The notes beneath the pieces were generated by a model. The model saw only the letters and a list, made by a program, of their open reading frames with translations. It was not told the origin of the DNA and made no database searches. Made by a program: the position numbers and the translations under genes. This document shows, one piece after another, positions 60,367 through 64,000 of a stretch of 64,000 nt of DNA; positions within the stretch are counted from its first letter, which is position 1; each line of letters opens with the position of its first letter. Source of the DNA: Microbacterium sp. Nx66 (GTDB taxonomy: Bacteria > Actinomycetota > Actinomycetes > Actinomycetales > Microbacteriaceae); assembly GCF_904066215.1 (NCBI RefSeq), contig NZ_LR880474.1:3038001-3102000 (forward strand), read 5' to 3'.

Positions 60367-61266
60367 CTAGAGGGAGTAGAAGGAGGTGGCGGTGGCGTGG
60401 AAGAGGGCGTCGTGATCGATGCCGCGGGACGTGGCCCAGGCCGCCACAACGTCGGCGCAGCGGCTGCGGGCGGACGGCTGATACACCGGAGAGCCGTCGG
60501 CGGAAGCGCGGGGATCGTCCGGCACCGCGGGGCCGACCGCCGACACGGGCCAGTCGCTCCCCCACATCAGGCGCTCGGGACCGAAGACGTCGGCCGCGAT
60601 GTCGAGGAAGGGTTCGAGCTGCGCGAGGCTCCAGTCCCCTCCGGCCTCCGCGGGCAGTCCGGACACCTTGCAGAACACCCCGGGGTGTCGCGCCAGCTCG
60701 GCGAGGTCGCGCTCCCACTCCACAGAGGGCGTGCGCGGAGCAGAAGCCGTCCCGACCTCCGGCTTGCCGAGGTGATCGAGCACGATCCGCAGCTCGGGGA
60801 TCGCGCCGGACAGTCGTGCGACGTCGGGGAGCTGCGCGGCACGCACGCACGCGTCGAAGGTCCACCCGTGCGCCGCGACCTCGCGGGCCCCGGAGATGAA
60901 GGCCGACGAGAGCATCATGCCGTCCGGCTCCCCCTGCAGCAGATGACGCACGCCGACCACGAGGGGCTCCGCGGTGAGGCTCTCCAGGTGCACCGTGGTG
61001 TCGGTGCCGCGATCGAGCCGAGCGCCGGCGACGATGCCGACCACCCCGAGTCGTTCCGCCTGCCCTGCCACCCACCGCACCTCCGCGAGGAAGTCGTCCT
61101 CGGCGGTCTCGGCCTGCACGAACACGGCCCGCTCGTCCGTGGCCCGCTCCACCCGCGCCTGCTCGAGTTCGACGGCACCGAAGCGCCGCGCGAGCGGTCC
61201 CTCGAGCCACGTGTACCCGAGGGCCTCCGGGTCCCACAGGTGCAGGTGCGAGTCGAGGATGCGCAT
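60367..61266 (-). CDS. L-fuconolactonase-type amidohydrolase
   Basis: A 299-residue amidohydrolase-2 protein: MRILDSHLHLWDPEALGYTW carries the H-x-H motif, then VLDHLGKPEVG and LMWGSDWPVSAVGPAV with the metal aspartate. This matches L-fuconolactonases, which open L-fucono-1,5-lactone to L-fuconate. It is divergent from the FadR-type regulator, with an ACATCGGATGT site 19 bases before its ATG. It completes the fucose route together with the enzymes at 55.5-60.0 kb. Confidence 0.9.
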   Translation of the reverse strand: MRILDSHLHLWDPEALGYTWLEGPLARRFGAVELEQARVERATDERAVFVQAETAEDDFLAEVRWVAGQAERLGVVGIVAGARLDRGTDTTVHLESLTAEPLVVGVRHLLQGEPDGMMLSSAFISGAREVAAHGWTFDACVRAAQLPDVARLSGAIPELRIVLDHLGKPEVGTASAPRTPSVEWERDLAELARHPGVFCKVSGLPAEAGGDWSLAQLEPFLDIAADVFGPERLMWGSDWPVSAVGPAVPDDPRASADGSPVYQPSARSRCADVVAAWATSRGIDHDALFHATATSFYSL

Positions 61267-61284
61267 GCCCCCATCCTGCCGCAG

Positions 61285-61295
61285 ACATCGGATGT
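61285..61295. promoter_or_regulatory. FadR-type operator between lactonase and regulator genes
   Basis: ACATCGGATGT, a palindrome with the same half-sites as those at 58262 and 58414, lies in the 47-base gap between the two divergent genes. Both promoters must overlap it, which fits autoregulation. Confidence 0.65.
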
Positions 61296-61313
61296 TGTGC
61301 GAGGATGAGCGCC

Positions 61314-61991
61314 ATGGCAGTGACGGACGAGGCGATCGAGAAGATCAAGGCGATGATCGTGTCGGGCGAACTGGCCCCCGGCGATCGCCTGCCCCCGGAG
61401 AAGGAGCTCTCCGAGCGCCTCGGCCTCTCCCGCAACTCGATGCGCGAAGCGGTCAAGGCGCTGGAGGTCATCCGCGTGCTCGACGTCCGTCGTGGTGACG
61501 GCACCTATGTCACGAGCCTGGAGCCGCACCTGCTGCTGGAGGCGATCGCGTTCGTCGTGGACATGCACGACGACGACTCGATGCTGGAGATGTTCGCCGT
61601 CCGCCGGATGCTCGAATCGCAGGCCACCGGGCTCGCGGCCACCCTGGGCACGGACGAGGCGATCGCGGCCCTGCAGGATGAGGTGGAGGCCGTCGACGCC
61701 TCCGTCGGCATCGAGGAGCTCGTCGACCACGACATCCGCTTCCACCGCGAGATCGTGGGCATGGCGGGCAACGCCTACCTCGCGAGCCTCATCGAGCACC
61801 TGAGCAGCCAGACGGTCCGGGCCCGGGTGTGGCGGGGGCTCACGGAGGGCGGCGCCGTGGAACGCACCCTGTCGGAGCACCGCGCCATCGCCGACGCCAT
61901 CGCCCAGCGCGACTCGGCACTGGCCACCTCCCTCGCCACGGCCCACATCGCGGGTGTCGAGCGGTGGTTGCGGCAGGCTGCCTCGGCCTGA
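61314..61991 (+). CDS. FadR-type GntR regulator of the fucose pathway
   Basis: A 225-residue regulator. The winged helix reads PPEKELSERLGLSRNSMREA with the wing VRRGDGTYV, and the FCD domain keeps its metal histidines (DHDIRFHREI, LSEHRAIADA, TAHIAGVERW). The ATG at 61314 has GAGG nine bases upstream; the ATG three codons earlier abuts that site. It is probably the repressor that binds ACATCSGATGT sites at its own gene, at the divergent fucose promoters and at the importer operon. Confidence 0.9.
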   Translation: MAVTDEAIEKIKAMIVSGELAPGDRLPPEKELSERLGLSRNSMREAVKALEVIRVLDVRRGDGTYVTSLEPHLLLEAIAFVVDMHDDDSMLEMFAVRRMLESQATGLAATLGTDEAIAALQDEVEAVDASVGIEELVDHDIRFHREIVGMAGNAYLASLIEHLSSQTVRARVWRGLTEGGAVERTLSEHRAIADAIAQRDSALATSLATAHIAGVERWLRQAASA

Positions 61992-61995
61992 CCCG

Positions 61996-62658
61996 TCAGG
62001 CGCCGAGACGCTCCATCGCGGCGTCGAACTCGGCCGCCGAGTTGTCGCTGACCTCGTGGAACAGCACCTGGTCGAGCACGTCGGGCGCGGCGGTGAAGTA
62101 GGGGACGCCGGCAGCGCGCAGCCCGGTGATGTCATCGGCCGTCCGCAGCGACGCGGCGAGGACGTTGGAGGCGCTGCCCGCGCACATCTCCTGCATCCGT
62201 GCGATGAGGGCGTCGCCGTCCATGCCCGCGTCGCGCATGCGCCCGAGGTAGGGCGCGATGTACTGGGCACCGATCGAAGCGCACGTGAGCGCCTGCGCGA
62301 CGGAGTAGACCGCCGTGACGAGGACCGTGGCCCCGTCACGGACGAGGGCGGAAGCGGCAGCGAACCCGGCTGCGGTCGCGGGCACCTTCACCGCGACGCG
62401 GTCGCCGAGCGCGCGGATGCCCTCCGCGTTCCGGAGGAAGGAGGCGGTGTCACCACCCCACGTCTGGAAGAACACCTCCCGGGCGCCCTCCTCGACCCAG
62501 CGGGCGTAGAGGTCGGGGATCTCCCCAGCCGTCCGCCCGCCACGCTCGAGGATCGTGGGGTTCGTCGTGACACCGTGCACGACCCCCGCGGAGAGCAGCC
62601 GCGCGACACGGTCGGTGTCGGCGCTGTCGACGTACAGGCGGGGCGCGATCGCGGTCAT
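61996..62658 (-). CDS. Transaldolase/fructose-6-phosphate-aldolase-like protein
   Basis: A 220-residue class I aldolase of the short transaldolase family (F6P aldolase/MipB size). The Schiff-base lysine is K91 in RVAVKVPATAAG; HGVTTNPTILERGG is the N-terminal signature, and LVTAVYSVAQALTCASIGAQ and IAPYLGRMRDAG follow. It would cleave a ketose phosphate. Its promoter carries the same operator pair as the cupin-FGGY operon, so it may handle that pathway's product. It converges with the FadR gene (4 bases). Confidence 0.88.
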   Translation of the reverse strand: MTAIAPRLYVDSADTDRVARLLSAGVVHGVTTNPTILERGGRTAGEIPDLYARWVEEGAREVFFQTWGGDTASFLRNAEGIRALGDRVAVKVPATAAGFAAASALVRDGATVLVTAVYSVAQALTCASIGAQYIAPYLGRMRDAGMDGDALIARMQEMCAGSASNVLAASLRTADDITGLRAAGVPYFTAAPDVLDQVLFHEVSDNSAAEFDAAMERLGA

Positions 62659-62677
62659 CGGGGTCTCCTCGCGGGCA

Positions 62678-62735
62678 ACCTGTCGTTACAGGTGGGGCTT
62701 CGGCTAATGTAATGACAGCTCCCGAACCTTGTCAA
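62678..62735. promoter_or_regulatory. Transaldolase promoter and shared ACCTGT operators
   Basis: On the minus strand TTGACA (62735-62730) and TTACAT (62712-62707) are 17 bases apart. The palindrome ACCTGTCGTTACAGGT is at 62678-62693 and a half-conserved TGTAATGACA (62708-62717) overlaps the -10. Read in reverse, the second matches the second site at the cupin operon (43418). The ribokinase gene on the other side would share them. Confidence 0.7.
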
Positions 62736-62776
62736 AGACCGGGAGTCCCGCGCTGTCGAGGAGGATCAGGAGCGAG

Positions 62777-63739
62777 ATGACACCCGCACACCCCGGCGAC
62801 CGCTCCGGCGTCGTCATCGTCGGCAGCGTGACGGCCGACGTCACGACCTTCTCCCAGCGGCTCCCGGCCCGCGGCGAGACCATCCTCGGCGACGAGTTCA
62901 CGCTGATGCTCGGCGGCAAGGGCGCGAACCAGGCCGTCGCGGCGGGACGCTCCGGCGCCCGCACGAGCTTCGTCGGCTGCGTCGGCGACGACCTGTTCCA
63001 CGACCTCGTGGTGGACGGTCTCACCGCCGCCGGCGTCGACCTCGCGCACCTGCGCACCGTCCCGGGCCCCACCGGCATCGCGCACATCCGCGTCGACGCC
63101 TCCGCGCAGAACGACATCGTCATGGTGCCGCTCGCGAACGCCGCCCTGAGCACCGAGCAGATCGACGAGGCCCTCGCAGCGCTCGCCCCCACGACCTCGG
63201 TGCTGCTCACCCAGCTCGAGACCCCGTCCGCCCTGACCGCCCACATCACCGCCCGGGGACGCGAGCACGGCATGACCGTGATCCTCGATCCGGCACCGGC
63301 GGCGGAGCTGGCAGCGGAGATCTGGCGGAGCATCGACATCGTCACCCCGAACGAGACCGAGGCATCGCTCATCAGCGGCATCCAGGTGACCGACGCCGCC
63401 TCCGCCGAACGCGCCGGACACTGGTTCCTGGAGCAGGGTGTGGGCGCCGCGGTCATCACGCTGGCCGGACAGGGGTCGTGCGTCGTCACCGCCGAGGGCG
63501 CCACCGTCGTCCCGCCGTTCCCCGTGGAGGCCGTCGACACCACCGCCGCGGGCGACGCCTATGCCGGCTACCTCGGCGCCGCGCTCGCGCGCGGAGCGGC
63601 CCTCACCGATGCGGTGCGGCTGGCGACCGCCGCGGGCGCCCTCACCGTCACGAAGCAGGGGGCCTCGCCCAGCCTCCCCCACCGCGCCGACGTCGAGGCC
63701 TTCCTCGCCGCGCGCACCGCGGCCCCCGTCGCGAACTGA
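62777..63739 (+). CDS. Ribokinase (PfkB family)
   Basis: A 320-residue sugar kinase. GSVTADVTTFSQRLPARGET and LMLGGKGANQAVAAGRSGA form the sugar site; the catalytic region is VDTTAAGDAYAGYLGAALA with the anion hole Ala-Ala-Gly-Asp. It phosphorylates ribose or a similar pentose. The ATG at 62777 has CAGGAG upstream. RbsD follows 14 bases later. The shared ACCTGT operators suggest the unit is co-regulated with the transaldolase and the cupin-FGGY operon. Confidence 0.9.
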   Translation: MTPAHPGDRSGVVIVGSVTADVTTFSQRLPARGETILGDEFTLMLGGKGANQAVAAGRSGARTSFVGCVGDDLFHDLVVDGLTAAGVDLAHLRTVPGPTGIAHIRVDASAQNDIVMVPLANAALSTEQIDEALAALAPTTSVLLTQLETPSALTAHITARGREHGMTVILDPAPAAELAAEIWRSIDIVTPNETEASLISGIQVTDAASAERAGHWFLEQGVGAAVITLAGQGSCVVTAEGATVVPPFPVEAVDTTAAGDAYAGYLGAALARGAALTDAVRLATAAGALTVTKQGASPSLPHRADVEAFLAARTAAPVAN

Positions 63740-63753
63740 ACCAGGAGCAGACG

Positions 63754-64000
63754 ATGCGCAAGACCTCGACCACGATCAACCCCGCGCTCTCCCGCGTCAT
63801 CAGCGAGACCGGGCACACCGATCTGATCGTCGTGACCGATGCCGGGCTGCCGATCCCGCCGGGCGCCGAGCGCATCGACCTCGCCTACCGCCCCGGCGCC
63901 CCCGCCTTCCTCGACGTGCTCGACACGGTGCTCGCGGAGCTCGTCGTCGAGGGCGCGACGGTGTCGGCCGAGGTCGCCGAGAAGAGCCCGGAGGTGCTCG
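63754..64000 (+). CDS. rbsD: D-ribose pyranase (3' end beyond the window)
   Basis: The visible 82 residues start MRKTSTTINPALSRVISETG and continue HTDLIVVTDAGLPIPPGAER with LAYRPGAPAFLDVLDTVL, the standard RbsD opening with its histidine. It interconverts pyranose and furanose forms of ribose for the ribokinase just upstream. CAGGAG lies eight bases before the ATG. The C-terminus is cut by the right edge. Confidence 0.9.
   Translation, partial: MRKTSTTINPALSRVISETGHTDLIVVTDAGLPIPPGAERIDLAYRPGAPAFLDVLDTVLAELVVEGATVSAEVAEKSPEVL

Overview
The window is about 70% GC with tightly packed, overlapping genes, many GTG starts and actinobacterial families (MsiK-dependent sugar importers without their own ATPase, a CGNR-type regulator next to an EamA exporter, leaderless promoters of the TANNNT type). 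This suggests a chromosomal segment of a Microbacteriaceae actinobacterium, most likely Microbacterium or a close relative. That placement is inferred from protein style and was not searched. No rRNA, tRNA, phage, insertion sequence or CRISPR array was seen.

Layout. 1-5.3 kb: an ASCH protein (cut by the edge), a cytochrome b/b6 membrane protein with a repeated proline-rich N-terminus, etfA-etfB, then a MarR/SRPBCC/YdeI-like operon. 5.4-9.9 kb: a valine/isobutyrate catabolic set (mmsA, acyl-CoA dehydrogenase, mmsB, enoyl-CoA hydratase). 9.9-13 kb: a possible small RNA with a terminator, a decayed DUF559/AbiEi-like gene, a monooxygenase-like membrane protein and an MFS transporter. 13-17.4 kb: the methylcitrate cycle (prpD, prpB, prpC) with a GntR regulator. 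17.6-19.1 kb: a divergent EamA/CGNR pair.

19.2-32.4 kb: carbohydrate cluster 1. It holds a CUT1 importer, an unknown 638-residue protein, an RraA-type aldolase, an aldo/keto reductase, an amidohydrolase, a GntR regulator, an SGNH hydrolase and a secreted 1357-residue beta-helix protein. A shared operator core (TCGATAATCGA) lies in front of the importer, the regulator and the beta-helix gene. 33.2-48.8 kb: cluster 2, with another CUT1 importer, a secreted BNR/discoidin protein, a large FAD oxidoreductase, a LacI-type protein without a DNA-binding domain, a DeoR regulator and an esterase. A coupled six-gene operon follows (cupin isomerase, FGGY kinase, 2-hydroxyacid dehydrogenase, shikimate-dehydrogenase-like protein, phosphotriesterase-family protein, ABM-domain protein) whose pathway I do not recognise.

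49.5-64 kb: cluster 3, with a ribose-type importer, a sugar 3-epimerase with a divergent LacI regulator, and what looks like a complete non-phosphorylating L-fucose pathway: mutarotase, dehydrogenase, lactonase, L-fuconate dehydratase, 2-keto-3-deoxy-L-fuconate dehydrogenase and diketo-acid hydrolase, giving pyruvate and lactate. A FadR-type regulator in the cluster probably acts on ACATCSGATGT sites found at the importer, at the divergent pathway promoters and at its own gene. A transaldolase-like gene and a ribokinase/rbsD operon end the window; their shared promoter region carries the same ACCTGTNRTNACAGGT operator as the cupin/FGGY operon 19 kb away.

Between genes, mostly where genes converge or just after stop codons, lie several families of palindromic repeats. 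The clearest is an 85-86 bp element with 16-base inverted arms (three copies and one diverged copy). These are the strongest structures in the window that gene annotation does not explain.
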